The notes: a model not told the origin generated them from the sequence alone. A stretch of DNA of 64,000 nucleotides from CALOCN01 sp942491735 (GCA_942491735.1 CALOCN010000014.1:1240001-1304000); one strand, 5' to 3'. Shown: positions 52,095 to 61,401, counted from the stretch's first letter. Translations and numbers: made by a program.

Positions 52095-54152
52095 CTAGGG
52101 CGTTGCCGCCTCGGCCCCGTTGAGCCAATCGCGGAAACTGTCGAACCCATAGGGTCGACCGAGGAATTCCTCGACCAGGTCCGCGGCATCCTGGGTCCCG
52201 CCCGGATCCAGCACGGTCCGGCGATACTCCGTGGCCACCTTGGGATCGAGCATGTTCGCGGTGTCGAACCGGCTGAAGAGATCCTTGGCGATGACCAGGG
52301 ACCACATGTACGTGTAGTACATGGCGGAGTAGCCTTCGAGGTGACCGAACGAGGCGTACATCTGCGTGCCCGGAACGTAGGGGAACGAGCTGTACTTGGT
52401 CTGCAGTTCGGGAACCATCTTCTCCATGCTCACCCGGGACGGCTGCTGGTTGTAGGCGTGGAGGGAGACGGCGGAGTAGAAGTTCTGCTGTCGGATGTAG
52501 ATGCCCTTGCCGAAGTCCTGGGCCGCCCGCAGTCGCTCCACCAGCGCCGCCGGGATCGGCTCACCGGTTTCGTAGTGCCTGGCGAAGGTGGCCAGGGTGG
52601 ACCAGTCGATGGACCACTCCTCGAGCATCTGGGACGGGGCTTCCACGAAGTCCCACTCGGTGGCCACGCCGGAGAAGCGGATCCATTCCTGGTTGCCGCC
52701 GAAGATGGTGTGCAGCAAGTGGCCGAACTCGTGCAGGTAGGTCTCGACGTCGCTGTGCTCCATGAGCGCGACGCCGCTGTCGTCTCCGCCGGGGAAGTTG
52801 CAGACCAGGGCCGCCACCGGGACCTGACGGTCCTTGACGCCGCTGTTGATGTTGAACTGCGCCGCGTGACCGTACTTGCCCTCGCGGGGATGCATGTCCA
52901 GGTAGAAGCGGCCGAGGTGGGTGTCCCCCTCGAAGATGTCGTAGCACTCCACGGTCTCGTGCCAGACCGGAGCATCGGTTACCGGTTCGTAGCGCACGCT
53001 GAACAGGGTCGAGGTCAGGGAGAGGATTCCGTTCCTGACATCGTCGTAGTTGAAGTACGGGCGCAGGGCCTGGGAATCGAAGTCGTACTGCTCGGCCCGG
53101 ACCAGTTCGCTGAGGTAGGACTTCTCGTAGTCCTCGACTCGGGTCGCGGCGGGGTCGTCCTGGCGCTTGCGGGCGAGCAGGGACTCCACGTCCCGCTCCG
53201 CGCGCTCCCGGGCCGCACCGTCCAGCTTCTCGATGAACCTGGCGGCTTCCTCGGGCGACCCCACCATCTTGTCGTCGGTGATGAAGTGGGCCCAGTTGTC
53301 GTACCCCAGCAACCGCGCCAGCTCGTAGCGCTTCTCGAGCAGCCGGGTGAAGACCTCCTTGTTCGCCGGGTAGCCCCGGTTGTTGAACGCGTGGTACATC
53401 CGTTCCCGGGTCGCCGTGCTTCGCGCATACTTGATGACGGGGAGGTAGTCCGGATAGGCGGTGGTGATGCTGGCCTTTCCGCTCTCGTCCACCGGGTGCC
53501 CGTCGATGTAGTCCTTGGGGAGTCCTTCCAGAGCCGCCGGATCGAACTGGACCGTACGTTCGTCATCGCGGATGTTGCGGGAGAACTCCTGACCGATCTC
53601 GACCAGCTCCTTCTGCAGGGCCTCGATGCGGTCCCGGGTCTCCTGGTCCTTGTCGACGCCCGAGCGCCGATAGTCCCGCAGGGTGAGCTCCTTGAAGCGG
53701 CGGGTCAGGTCGTCCGCCCCGGAGACGTCCACCGCGGTCACCGCCTCGTAGACGTCGCGATTGAGGGAGAGGGCCGTGGTGAAGGCCTGGATGTTCTGGC
53801 TTCCGGTCTCGGCCGCGGTGCGCACCGTCTCGTCCGGGTGCACGTTCTCCATGAGCGAAGCCTTGCTCGCTGCCGCATCGATCTCGATACCCAGGTTGTT
53901 CAGGACAAGCAGGGTGTTCTCGATCGTCCGTTCCCCGGTGACCCCCAGGAGGGCATCCAGGTACCCCTGGGCGCGCTCGAGGTGGGTATCGATTTCACGG
54001 GTGAGACTCTCCGCACCCTCCTCACCGCTTTGCGCCGCGGCGAGGGGAACGCCCCCACCCGGCAGGAGGGCCAAGCCGAACACCGCAGCCCCGGCCGAAG
54101 CGGCCAGGATGAGATGCGAACGCACGAAGGACTTCCAGCGAATCTCGTTCAT
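52095..54152 (-). CDS. Secreted M3-family oligopeptidase
   Basis: 685 residues; signal peptide at about 10-40 (ending LAAAQS). The zinc motif H474-E-F-G-H478 is in DVETYLHEFGHLLHTIFGG, with the third ligand Glu expected in DFVEAPSQMLEEW. The fold is that of thimet oligopeptidase/oligopeptidase A (M3A), though those are usually cytosolic, so export is notable. It digests short peptides. It could supply the neighbouring amino-acid permease. Confidence 0.92.
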   Translation of the reverse strand: MNEIRWKSFVRSHLILAASAGAAVFGLALLPGGGVPLAAAQSGEEGAESLTREIDTHLERAQGYLDALLGVTGERTIENTLLVLNNLGIEIDAAASKASLMENVHPDETVRTAAETGSQNIQAFTTALSLNRDVYEAVTAVDVSGADDLTRRFKELTLRDYRRSGVDKDQETRDRIEALQKELVEIGQEFSRNIRDDERTVQFDPAALEGLPKDYIDGHPVDESGKASITTAYPDYLPVIKYARSTATRERMYHAFNNRGYPANKEVFTRLLEKRYELARLLGYDNWAHFITDDKMVGSPEEAARFIEKLDGAARERAERDVESLLARKRQDDPAATRVEDYEKSYLSELVRAEQYDFDSQALRPYFNYDDVRNGILSLTSTLFSVRYEPVTDAPVWHETVECYDIFEGDTHLGRFYLDMHPREGKYGHAAQFNINSGVKDRQVPVAALVCNFPGGDDSGVALMEHSDVETYLHEFGHLLHTIFGGNQEWIRFSGVATEWDFVEAPSQMLEEWSIDWSTLATFARHYETGEPIPAALVERLRAAQDFGKGIYIRQQNFYSAVSLHAYNQQPSRVSMEKMVPELQTKYSSFPYVPGTQMYASFGHLEGYSAMYYTYMWSLVIAKDLFSRFDTANMLDPKVATEYRRTVLDPGGTQDAADLVEEFLGRPYGFDSFRDWLNGAEAATP

Positions 54153-54226
54153 TGAGGTCTCCAGGACGGGGGAACAGGGTGGTCGGTCAAGCCAACGAAC
54201 CCGGGAACCAGGGGGCGCGGAGTATA

Positions 54227-55783
54227 TCAGGGGAGGCGGGTGACGGGGTGGTGGGAGGTCACGCCGCCGGCGTCCAGTCTCAGGTAGTACCGCCCCGGGG
54301 GGACGGGGCTTCCCTTGCCGTCCCGGCCGTCCCAGGTCAGGTGAAGCGGCCCCGGAGGGAGATCCCGGGAGAGGATCAGGTCCAGCCGACGCCCACGGAC
54401 GTCGAAGACGGCCAGGGTGACCGGGCCGGCCTCGGCGAGGCTGAACCCGATGCCCAGCGGTCCAGTGGAGGCGGGCCAGGGGTTTCGGGAGAGGATCAGG
54501 CGGGGAGTGGGGGCCGGATTGGGATCCGGGTCCGCGCCCAGCAGGACCGCGGTGTGGACGATGCGCCGGAGTTCACCCGGGAACTGGCGAAGGTAGTAGA
54601 TGGCGCCATCCTGCCCGACGGCGTAGTCCACTACCGTTTCGAAACCGGTGCCCCAGTCGTTCGGGTTGGGCTGTCCGGGTTCGTCGCCGATGCGTGTCCA
54701 CACCCCGTTCACCCTGCGCAGGGCGCGGAGGAATCCCTGGTAGTAGTCGGAGTAGAAGACGGTCCCGTCATAGGCGTAGTGGAACGAGTGCTCTCCGCCG
54801 TTCACGAAGCGATAGAACGGCCCGCCGACGACGGCATACAACTCGCTGGGCTGGGCCTGGAAGTACTCGTCGATGGGACCGGTGTAGTCCTGCGAGCCCG
54901 CCCCACCCGGCTCGGGGCAGGGCGCGGTGGTACGGACGGCCGCCCCCTCCCGGAAGGGCCAACCCAGGTTGTCCCCGCTGTGCACCTCGTTGAACTCCTC
55001 GAAGAAGGCCAGTCCCACATCCCCCACGTAGAGCACCCGGTTCACCCGGTCGATCGAGAAACGGAACGGGTTGCGCAAGCCGAACGCGAAGGTGAGCGCG
55101 GCCTCGGGGTCCGTGATGGGAAAGGGGTTTCCCCAGGGGATGAGGAGCGCCTTGTCGGCCGGTCCCGAGCCGAAGTCCGGCAGCGCGGTCACGTTCATGC
55201 GGAGGATCACCCCACGGAAGTCCGATGAGTCCTGGGCCGTACACTGGTTGGAGTCGTCCCCCACGCTCATGTACAGCATGTGGGCATTGTCGAAGCGGAG
55301 GGTTCCGGCATTGTGGTTCTGGTGGTCGTCCGGAATGTCGACGAGGACGTCGTACCGATCCCCCAGGGAGAGGCTGTCGCTGGTTGAATCGGACAGGGCG
55401 CCGGTCGCCCGGAAGCGCGTGAGATAGGTCGTGTTGCCGGGGGCCCGGGTGTAGGCCAGGTAGACATACGGGGACGCAGGCCACCTGGGGTCGACGGCGA
55501 TTCCCAGCAACCCACGCTCCTGGCCGAAGGTATTCAGATCGGGGAGGGTCAGGATCGGCGCCGGGGCCACCGCCCCCTGCACCACGAGCCTCACCCTTCC
55601 GGTGATCTGTTCCGCGACCAGGATGCGGGTGTCGGGCAGGAAGGCGAAGCTGGAGGGTTGATCCAATCCCCCGGCGACCGGTTGGTCGGCGTAGTCCGTG
55701 GGCACCACCGCACCGGGCGCGGAAAGGGCAGTACCGGTCAGCAGCGCGAGGGTCAGGAGAGCGGATCCTGCGCGGCCCTTCAT
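54227..55783 (-). CDS. Secreted sugar-dehydrogenase-like six-bladed propeller protein, copy 1
   Basis: 518 residues. Signal peptide ends SAPGAV. Glucose/sorbosone dehydrogenase-like propeller (PF07995 type): FAFLPDTRILVAEQITGRVRL, ERGLLGIAVDPRWP, HNAGTLRFDNAHMLYMSVGDD, TFAFGLRNPFRFSID and LGWPFREG. The C-terminal 75 residues are a FlgD-Ig-like module (VTLAVFDVRGRRL...WDGRDGKGSPVPPGRYYLRL). PQQ-dependent oxidation is possible but cofactor residues are not proven. ATG 55783 overlaps the stop of copy 2 (ATGA). Confidence 0.85.
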   Translation of the reverse strand: MKGRAGSALLTLALLTGTALSAPGAVVPTDYADQPVAGGLDQPSSFAFLPDTRILVAEQITGRVRLVVQGAVAPAPILTLPDLNTFGQERGLLGIAVDPRWPASPYVYLAYTRAPGNTTYLTRFRATGALSDSTSDSLSLGDRYDVLVDIPDDHQNHNAGTLRFDNAHMLYMSVGDDSNQCTAQDSSDFRGVILRMNVTALPDFGSGPADKALLIPWGNPFPITDPEAALTFAFGLRNPFRFSIDRVNRVLYVGDVGLAFFEEFNEVHSGDNLGWPFREGAAVRTTAPCPEPGGAGSQDYTGPIDEYFQAQPSELYAVVGGPFYRFVNGGEHSFHYAYDGTVFYSDYYQGFLRALRRVNGVWTRIGDEPGQPNPNDWGTGFETVVDYAVGQDGAIYYLRQFPGELRRIVHTAVLLGADPDPNPAPTPRLILSRNPWPASTGPLGIGFSLAEAGPVTLAVFDVRGRRLDLILSRDLPPGPLHLTWDGRDGKGSPVPPGRYYLRLDAGGVTSHHPVTRLP

Positions 55784-57342
55784 GGAATCACAACGAGGCG
55801 TCGCGAGGTGCCGAGACCGGGGCCGTCGGCACGGAGGAAATACACGCCGGCGGCAAGGGAAGGTCCCATGTCCTGCCAGCGGACCCGGTGATCCCCTGCG
55901 GCCAAACGCCCCGAGAAAGGGGATCGCACGCGGCGGCCGCGGATATCGAAGAGATCGATCCGCACCTCGCCGGCCGAAGCGATGCTGAAGGTGAGTTCGA
56001 TGGGACCCCCGCGCGGCGCCGGGGAAGGGCTCACCGCAAGTAGCGGCCGGGCCGAAGGGGGCCCGGCGTCCAGGATGCCGCTGCCGGTGAACCGGATGCG
56101 GTTGAGCGTGCCGTCGATCTGATGCAGGTAGTAGATGGATCCGTCCCCACCTACCTTGAACTCGGGGACGAGTCCCATACCGGTTCCCCAATCCGTCGCG
56201 TTGGGTTGACCGGGGAGGTGGGTGATCTGCTGCCAGACCCCGTCGATCTTCTTCAGACCGCGCATGAATCCCATGTAGTAGTCCGCGTAGAAGAGGACAC
56301 CGTCATAGAACTCGGGGAACACGTCCCCGCCCAGTCCGGCCCGCCGGTAGACCACCCCGGCTACGAGCACCACGTTGGTGCCGCTGGGGTGCGGGTAGAC
56401 CATGATGGGGGGATGGTACGTCTGGGCCCCCATCCCGCCCGGTTCGGTGCACCCCACCGCGGAGACCGGGAGGGTACCCTCCCGGAACGGCCAGCCCATG
56501 TTCTCTCCCCCGGCGCATTCGCTGATCTCCTCCATCGAGTCCTGTCCCACGTCTCCGACATAGAGAAGGCCGGTTTGGGGGTCGATGGCGAACCGGAACG
56601 GGTTGCGCAGGCCGTAGGCAAAGGTGAGGCGTACGTTCGGGTCGGGGCCGGGAAACGGGTTGTCCGGCGGGGTAATGAGCGCCTTGGACGGTGGGCCGGT
56701 GCCGGTGTCGGGGAGGGCGGCCACGTCGAGGCGGAGTATGCACCCCACGAACGAAGAGGAATCCTGGGCGGCGCAGAAATCGTTGTCGTCCCCCACGGAG
56801 ACGAACAGGCTGCCGTCGGTACCGAACCGCAATCCGCCGCCCTGATGACGGCCGTGGAAGTCCGGGAGATCGGTGAGGATGTCGTACCGCGATCCGACAG
56901 CGAGATTGAAGCTTTGTCCGTCGCTGAGATCACCGGTCGCGGTGAGTCGGATCAGGTAGCAGGCGTCTCCCGGGGTTCGGCTGAAGTACAAGTAGAGGTG
57001 CGGTTGTGCCGGCCAGCCGGGGGACACCGCGACCCCCAGCAGCCCACGCTCGTTCCCTGCGATGTTGAGATCGGGAACGGTGTAGAGAGCGGTCGAGACG
57101 CTGTCATTCACCACGAGCTTCAGGTCGCCGGTGTACTGCTCCACCACGAAGGTCCGGCCATCGGGAAGGAAGGCAAGGCTGGTGGGAAGGGACAGCCCGG
57201 TGGCAACCACCTCGCTCTGGAAATAGTCGGGCAAGGCGGGGGGGGTGGCCTCGGCAATGGGGTACCCCCACCCCACAAGCCAAAGCAGGGCAAGAACCTG
57301 GAAACGCAGCAGATGTGGGTGTTTGCGGTTAACGTGTTGCAA
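55780..57342 (-). CDS. Secreted sugar-dehydrogenase-like six-bladed propeller protein, copy 2
   Basis: 520 residues; same domain order as copy 1: signal peptide, propeller (LAFLPDGRTFVVEQYTGDLK, ERGLLGVAVSPGWP, LTFAYGLRNPFRFAID, MGWPFREG) and C-terminal FlgD-Ig-like module (VRIDLFDIRGRRV, AAGVYFLRAD). The two are tandem paralogues. The first plausible start is TTG at 57342 and there is no good ribosome site, so the true start is uncertain; the signal peptide hydrophobic core is LLRFQVLALLWLVGW. Convergent promoters with infA lie upstream. Confidence 0.82.
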   Translation of the reverse strand: MQHVNRKHPHLLRFQVLALLWLVGWGYPIAEATPPALPDYFQSEVVATGLSLPTSLAFLPDGRTFVVEQYTGDLKLVVNDSVSTALYTVPDLNIAGNERGLLGVAVSPGWPAQPHLYLYFSRTPGDACYLIRLTATGDLSDGQSFNLAVGSRYDILTDLPDFHGRHQGGGLRFGTDGSLFVSVGDDNDFCAAQDSSSFVGCILRLDVAALPDTGTGPPSKALITPPDNPFPGPDPNVRLTFAYGLRNPFRFAIDPQTGLLYVGDVGQDSMEEISECAGGENMGWPFREGTLPVSAVGCTEPGGMGAQTYHPPIMVYPHPSGTNVVLVAGVVYRRAGLGGDVFPEFYDGVLFYADYYMGFMRGLKKIDGVWQQITHLPGQPNATDWGTGMGLVPEFKVGGDGSIYYLHQIDGTLNRIRFTGSGILDAGPPSARPLLAVSPSPAPRGGPIELTFSIASAGEVRIDLFDIRGRRVRSPFSGRLAAGDHRVRWQDMGPSLAAGVYFLRADGPGLGTSRRLVVIP

Positions 57343-57504
57343 TATATCGGGTTGCGGGGCTGGTTAGGGTGTCGGGGCGCCGGAAAGCGGGTCGAGGGTG
57401 CGGGCATTCGAGCCAGACTCCCAAGATCATACCAAATCGGGTAGACTCATCGGTTTGGGTGCCCGGCCCGAGTGTTTCCCACCGGCCACCAAGACTCAGT
57501 ACGC

Positions 57505-57510
57505 AGGAGG
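57505..57510 (+). promoter_or_regulatory. Strong ribosome-binding site in front of an ATT codon (infA)
   Basis: AGGAGG, then a 6-base spacer (TTTCGA), then ATT at 57517 in the infA frame. No ATG, GTG or TTG stands at this distance. The site is what sets the infA start as AUU. Confidence 0.65.
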
Positions 57511-57516
57511 TTTCGA

Positions 57517-57816
57517 ATTCGTAGACGACCTGGGGGTCCACCCCGACGACGCAAGAAAAAGAAGAACAAGAATGCAACGGCGACCTCGACCGGCCCAACC
57601 AACAAGCCGGACGCGATCGTGGTGGAAGGCATTGTCGTGGACAGCCTTCCCAACGCCCGGTTCAAGGTGAAGATGGAGAATGGCCACGAGATCCTGGCTC
57701 ATGTCTCCGGCAAGATGCGCAAGCACTTCATCCGCATCCTCAACGGGGACAAGGTCACGGTTGAGCTCTCGCCCTACGACCTGACCCGGGGTCGTATCAC
57801 CTATCGCTACAAGTAG
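57517..57816 (+). CDS. infA: Translation initiation factor IF-1 with basic N-terminal extension, probable AUU start
   Basis: 99 residues if started at ATT 57517. The last 71 residues are canonical IF-1: AIVVEGIVVDSLPNARFKVK, ENGHEILAHVSGKMRKHFIR, LNGDKVTVELSPYDLTRGRI, TYRYK. Normal IF-1 is about 72 residues; here a 28-residue tail rich in Arg/Lys (RRRPGGPPRRRKKKKNKN) precedes it. GTG 57472 is in frame, but has no ribosome site. IF-1 fills the ribosomal A site in initiation. An AUU start is otherwise known mainly for infC and pcnB. Confidence 0.85.
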   Translation: MRRRPGGPPRRRKKKKNKNATATSTGPTNKPDAIVVEGIVVDSLPNARFKVKMENGHEILAHVSGKMRKHFIRILNGDKVTVELSPYDLTRGRITYRYK

Positions 57817-57904
57817 TCACGGCTCGGGGGCACCGGCCCCCGGGGTTTGACCCGAACGTTCCAACTCGTTACCATTGTTGTATCTAGCAAGTGGGAAAGG
57901 AACC

Positions 57905-58255
57905 ATGAGAGAGACGAATACCGAATCTCTGATCGACATCACCCAGGCGGCCCGGGACGAGGTGGCCCGACTGCTCGCGGCCGAGAACCGGGAGGGTCTG
58001 GGTCTGAGACTGGGTGTCCGGGGTGGCGGATGTTCGGGGCTCTCCTACGTGGTGGAATTCGGGTTGCAGGAACCGGGAGACCGGGTTCTCGAGTTCAGCG
58101 CTCCGGACTTCCATGCCTATCTGGACCCGAAGAGCCTGCTGTATCTCAAGGGTTGTCGCCTGGATCACCAGGGCGGTCTCTCCGGGAAGGGCTTCGTGTT
58201 CAGCAACCCGAACGCCGAGAACACGTGCGGGTGCGGGGAATCGTTCAGCGTGTGA
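57905..58255 (+). CDS. A-type iron-sulfur carrier (IscA/ErpA/SufA family)
   Basis: 116 residues, ATG 57905 with AAGG upstream. The three cluster cysteines are C43 in RGGGCSGLSYV and C108, C110 in ENTCGCGESF, normal spacing for the family. It carries Fe-S clusters to target proteins. GTGA overlap with the YgfZ-TPR gene means co-translation. Which of IscA, SufA or ErpA it equals cannot be settled from sequence alone. Confidence 0.92.
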   Translation: MRETNTESLIDITQAARDEVARLLAAENREGLGLRLGVRGGGCSGLSYVVEFGLQEPGDRVLEFSAPDFHAYLDPKSLLYLKGCRLDHQGGLSGKGFVFSNPNAENTCGCGESFSV

Positions 58256-59961
58256 CGGTGCCCAGCCGTCAGGGGGATTCGAACAACAGGGTCCGGACCA
58301 CGCGCTCCCGCGTTGGATTTTCCACCGAATCCCCGCTTGCCGTCGGCCGCGTCGACGGGGAAGATGCCGCTTCCTTCCTCGATGCCCAGCTTCCACTTCG
58401 CATGGCCGATCTGGCCCCCGGGCGCAGTGCCTACACCGCCTATCTCGATCGCAAGGGGCGTGTGACCGCCGACCTCGAGTTGTTGGCCACGGACGAGGGG
58501 TATGTTCTCCTGGCGCGATGCGAGGTGCTGGACGGGTTGCTGGCCCGCCTGGAGGAGCATCGGTTCCGTGAGCGGGTCACCATGGAAGCCACTGCGGGTC
58601 GAGTTGTGCTTGAGCTGCACGGCCCCGAAGCGCCTGCGCTCCTCTCCCGGCTGACCGGCGGTCGCGTTCCCACGGACGCCGGGTCGCACGTTCCGATCAC
58701 CCTGGCCGGCGTCCCGTCGCATTACCTGTCCCGGCCCTGGACCGGCGACGTGGGGGGGCAGCTGATCATCGACCGGGACGCGTTACCGCGGGTCGTCTCC
58801 GCGATTCGCGACGCGGAGCCCGAGGCGGCGCAACTGGACGCCGACGACCTGGAGATCCTGCGGATCGAGGGGGGACGCCCCCGTCTGGGCGTCGACATGG
58901 ATGAACGCACACTGCTCCTGGAACTCGACCTTCCCGGCATGGTGTCGCACGACAAGGGTTGCTACCTGGGGCAGGAGACCGTGGCCCGGGTCCACTCGCG
59001 CGGTCGGGTCAATCGGCTGTTGCGCGGGCTGGTTTTCGATGGGGATGTTGTCCCGGCGCCGGGAAGCCTGCTTCTGGTCGAGGATCAGCCGGTGGGAGAA
59101 GTTCGCAGTTCGACCTGGTCTCCCAGTCTCGATCGCCCCATCGCCCTGGCCATGGTGCGACGACTCCAGGCCGAACCCGGGTTCGTGCTTCACGTCCGGA
59201 CCGGCGGCCGGCTGCAACCGGCCACGGTCAGCGCGCTCCCCATCTACGCCCCTCCGGGTCCGGGCGAGCAGGCCGAGCGTTTCTTTCGCGAGGGACTCGA
59301 GGCGTTCGAGGCGGACGAACTTGGGCGGGCCCTTGATCGCTTCGAGCGCGCGACCCTGATGGATCCCTCCCGGTACGACGCGTTCGAATCCGCGGGGGTC
59401 TGCCTGGAACGACTCGGGAGAATGCCCGAAGCGATCGAGATCATGGAGTCGCTGACCCAGATGGACCCGGACAATGTCATGGCCTGGACCAACCTGAGCC
59501 GGTACTACGCGGCCCAGGGGCGTATCGAGGACGCGGAGAAGATCAAGGGGCACGTTACCTTCCTGGTCTGGAAGCAGGAAGCGGGGGAGCAGGCAGCCAA
59601 GGCCAAGGCGCAACAGGCCGATGCTACCCGCAAGGCGGCCCTGGTCGAACGCATCCCCCTCTTCGAGGAAGTGCTGGAACTGGATCCGCAGGATGTGGTG
59701 GCGAACTTCGGGTTGGGAAAGGCTCTGGTTGACCTGGAACGCTACGAAGAGGCGGTTCCCCGGCTCCGGGCAGCCATTGCGGCGCAGCCGGACTACAGCA
59801 TGGCCTACAACCACCTCGGGACCTGCCTGATCGCGATGGGGCAGCGCACCGAGGCCGTGGAGGTCCTGCGGGGCGGTGTCGCGGCGGCGACCACCCGGGG
59901 GGACTTCATACCCAAACGGGACATGGAGCGCAAGCTCCTGGAACTGGAGCGGGAGTCGTGA
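58252..59961 (+). CDS. YgfZ/GcvT-like protein fused to TPR repeats
   Basis: 569 residues from GTG 58252, which overlaps the previous stop (GTGA). Residues 1-330 are a folate-binding YgfZ/GcvT-type domain with the YgfZ signature K235-G-C237-Y-L-G-Q-E, then the barrel end (RTGGRLQPATV). Residues 340-569 hold TPR-like helices (AERFFREGLEAFEADELGRALDRFERAT, VMAWTNLSRYYAAQGRIEDAEKI, VVANFGLGKALVDLERYEEAV, AYNHLGTCLIAMGQ). YgfZ assists a subset of Fe-S enzymes; the adjacent A-type carrier agrees. The TPR fusion is unusual. Confidence 0.85.
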   Translation: MTVPSRQGDSNNRVRTTRSRVGFSTESPLAVGRVDGEDAASFLDAQLPLRMADLAPGRSAYTAYLDRKGRVTADLELLATDEGYVLLARCEVLDGLLARLEEHRFRERVTMEATAGRVVLELHGPEAPALLSRLTGGRVPTDAGSHVPITLAGVPSHYLSRPWTGDVGGQLIIDRDALPRVVSAIRDAEPEAAQLDADDLEILRIEGGRPRLGVDMDERTLLLELDLPGMVSHDKGCYLGQETVARVHSRGRVNRLLRGLVFDGDVVPAPGSLLLVEDQPVGEVRSSTWSPSLDRPIALAMVRRLQAEPGFVLHVRTGGRLQPATVSALPIYAPPGPGEQAERFFREGLEAFEADELGRALDRFERATLMDPSRYDAFESAGVCLERLGRMPEAIEIMESLTQMDPDNVMAWTNLSRYYAAQGRIEDAEKIKGHVTFLVWKQEAGEQAAKAKAQQADATRKAALVERIPLFEEVLELDPQDVVANFGLGKALVDLERYEEAVPRLRAAIAAQPDYSMAYNHLGTCLIAMGQRTEAVEVLRGGVAAATTRGDFIPKRDMERKLLELERES

Positions 59962-59965
59962 CGCC

Positions 59966-60700
59966 GTGATCCCGGTCCTGGTTCTGGTCGCCTTCCTGGG
60001 CTCCGTGCCGGGTGCGGGCGATCCGTCGTTCAGCCATGCGGACTGGTCGGAGCTGCTCACGCGCCATGTAGCGGATGGAAAGGTGGATTACGAGGGCCTG
60101 CGCACCGACCGGGGACTCCTGGATGCGTACCTCGCTCGCACCGCGGGGGCGAATCTGGCCGGATGGAGCGGGGACGAGCGCAAGGCGTTCTGGATCAACG
60201 TGTACAACGCGCGGATGGTGGAGATCATCCTGGATCACTGGCCCCTGGAGAGCGTGCTCGACATCGGCAAGATCGTGGTCGTCCCCACCCTCAAGGCGTT
60301 CAAGATCCGGTTTCCCGCGGCCGGGAGCGACCGATCCCTGGATGATGTGGAACATCGGATCCTGCGCACGAACTTCAACGACCCCCGCATCCATGCCGCG
60401 ATTGTCTGTGCCTCCGCTTCCTGCCCGGTGTTGGCGTCGGAAGCCTATGATCCGGAGCAGCTCGACGCACAGCTTGATGCCGCCATGGACGGCTTTCTCC
60501 GCGACCCCTCCCGGAACCGGATCTTCGACTCCCCGCCCCGGATCTCGAAGATCTTCGACTGGTTCGAGGAGGACTTCCGCAAGGAGTCCGGTTCGGCGTG
60601 GGCGTACATCCTCGGTCGTCTGACCGTCGAGGAACGGACCCGGGTGGGGGCGCCGCCGCCGAAACACCTCGACTTCGACTGGTCACTCAACGAGCGCTAG
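59966..60700 (+). CDS. DUF547-family secreted protein
   Basis: 244 residues. GTG 59966 (GGGAG about 10 bases upstream, 4 bases after the previous stop) gives a short signal peptide (IPVLVLVAFLGSVPGAGD). DUF547 features: KVDYEGL, RKAFWINVYNARMVEIILDH and the region RIHAAIVCASASCPVLASEAY. Function unknown; often found near redox or lipid genes. A member of the Fe-S-led + strand run. Confidence 0.82.
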   Translation: MIPVLVLVAFLGSVPGAGDPSFSHADWSELLTRHVADGKVDYEGLRTDRGLLDAYLARTAGANLAGWSGDERKAFWINVYNARMVEIILDHWPLESVLDIGKIVVVPTLKAFKIRFPAAGSDRSLDDVEHRILRTNFNDPRIHAAIVCASASCPVLASEAYDPEQLDAQLDAAMDGFLRDPSRNRIFDSPPRISKIFDWFEEDFRKESGSAWAYILGRLTVEERTRVGAPPPKHLDFDWSLNER

Positions 60701-60711
60701 GTCGGGTCACC

Positions 60712-61401
60712 ATGATGCAGACCAACTTCGCTGCCGTTCTTCTCATCGCCTGCGGCTGGTTGCCCCCCGCGGGGGCGACCGCCTCCGGGCCGGCTCCCGC
60801 GGCGTCCCGGAGCGAGATCGTCCGCGTGTTCTCCTGGGCCGATGCGGAGTCCCGTCTCCACCCAGCCTGGAAAGAGCGCCGCTTGGACGGTCGCACGCTC
60901 TACCACGTGGTCCCGGCCGAGGGAGGCGCCTACGTGACGGCGCGGTCCTCGGCTTCCGCCTCCACCCTGTACCAGGAGTTCGAAGCCATCCCGGTCCGTG
61001 GTCTGCAGCTGGCGTGGACCTGGCAGGTGGTGGAGTTTCCCACGGGTGAGTCCCTGCGGGAAAAGTCGGGAGACGACCGGGCCGCGTCGGTGGCGGTGGT
61101 GTTCGACAAGGGGTTCCTGCCCTGGCAGACCAAGGCCATCTTCTACGTGTGGAGCGAATCCCTGCCCGAGGGGACGGTCATCCCCAATCCGTACACGCGC
61201 AACGTGCGCATGATCGTCGTCCAGTCCGGGGAGGCCCCGGGCTGGGTGCACGAGATCCGCGATCTGGCCGCGGACTACCGGATGGCTTTCGGGGAGCCGG
61301 CGACCCGCATCGAGGGCGTGGGAGTGCTCACCGACAGCGACAACACCGGGTCCCGGGCGGGTGCCGCCTACGGGCCGCTCTGGCTCTCCCGGGTCCGGTA
61401 G
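60712..61401 (+). CDS. DUF3047-family secreted protein
   Basis: 229 residues; ATG 60712, 11 bases after the DUF547 gene. Signal peptide ends PAGATA. The body has LQLAWTWQVVEFPTGESLREKSGDDRAASVAVVFDKG and the C-terminal GVGVLTDSDNTGSRAGAAYGPL, typical of DUF3047. Beta-rich lectin-like folding is expected; function unknown. Last gene of the run. Confidence 0.82.
   Translation: MMQTNFAAVLLIACGWLPPAGATASGPAPAASRSEIVRVFSWADAESRLHPAWKERRLDGRTLYHVVPAEGGAYVTARSSASASTLYQEFEAIPVRGLQLAWTWQVVEFPTGESLREKSGDDRAASVAVVFDKGFLPWQTKAIFYVWSESLPEGTVIPNPYTRNVRMIVVQSGEAPGWVHEIRDLAADYRMAFGEPATRIEGVGVLTDSDNTGSRAGAAYGPLWLSRVR

Noticed and set aside
52341..54155. A 604-codon plus-strand reading frame
   Set aside because: Exactly antisense to the M3 oligopeptidase with HEFGH motif; composition is that of a GC-rich shadow frame.
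57847..58251. An N-terminal extension of the YgfZ-TPR protein
   Set aside because: The frame is open upstream but overlaps the A-type carrier gene entirely; the GTGA overlap at 58252 is a normal coupled start.
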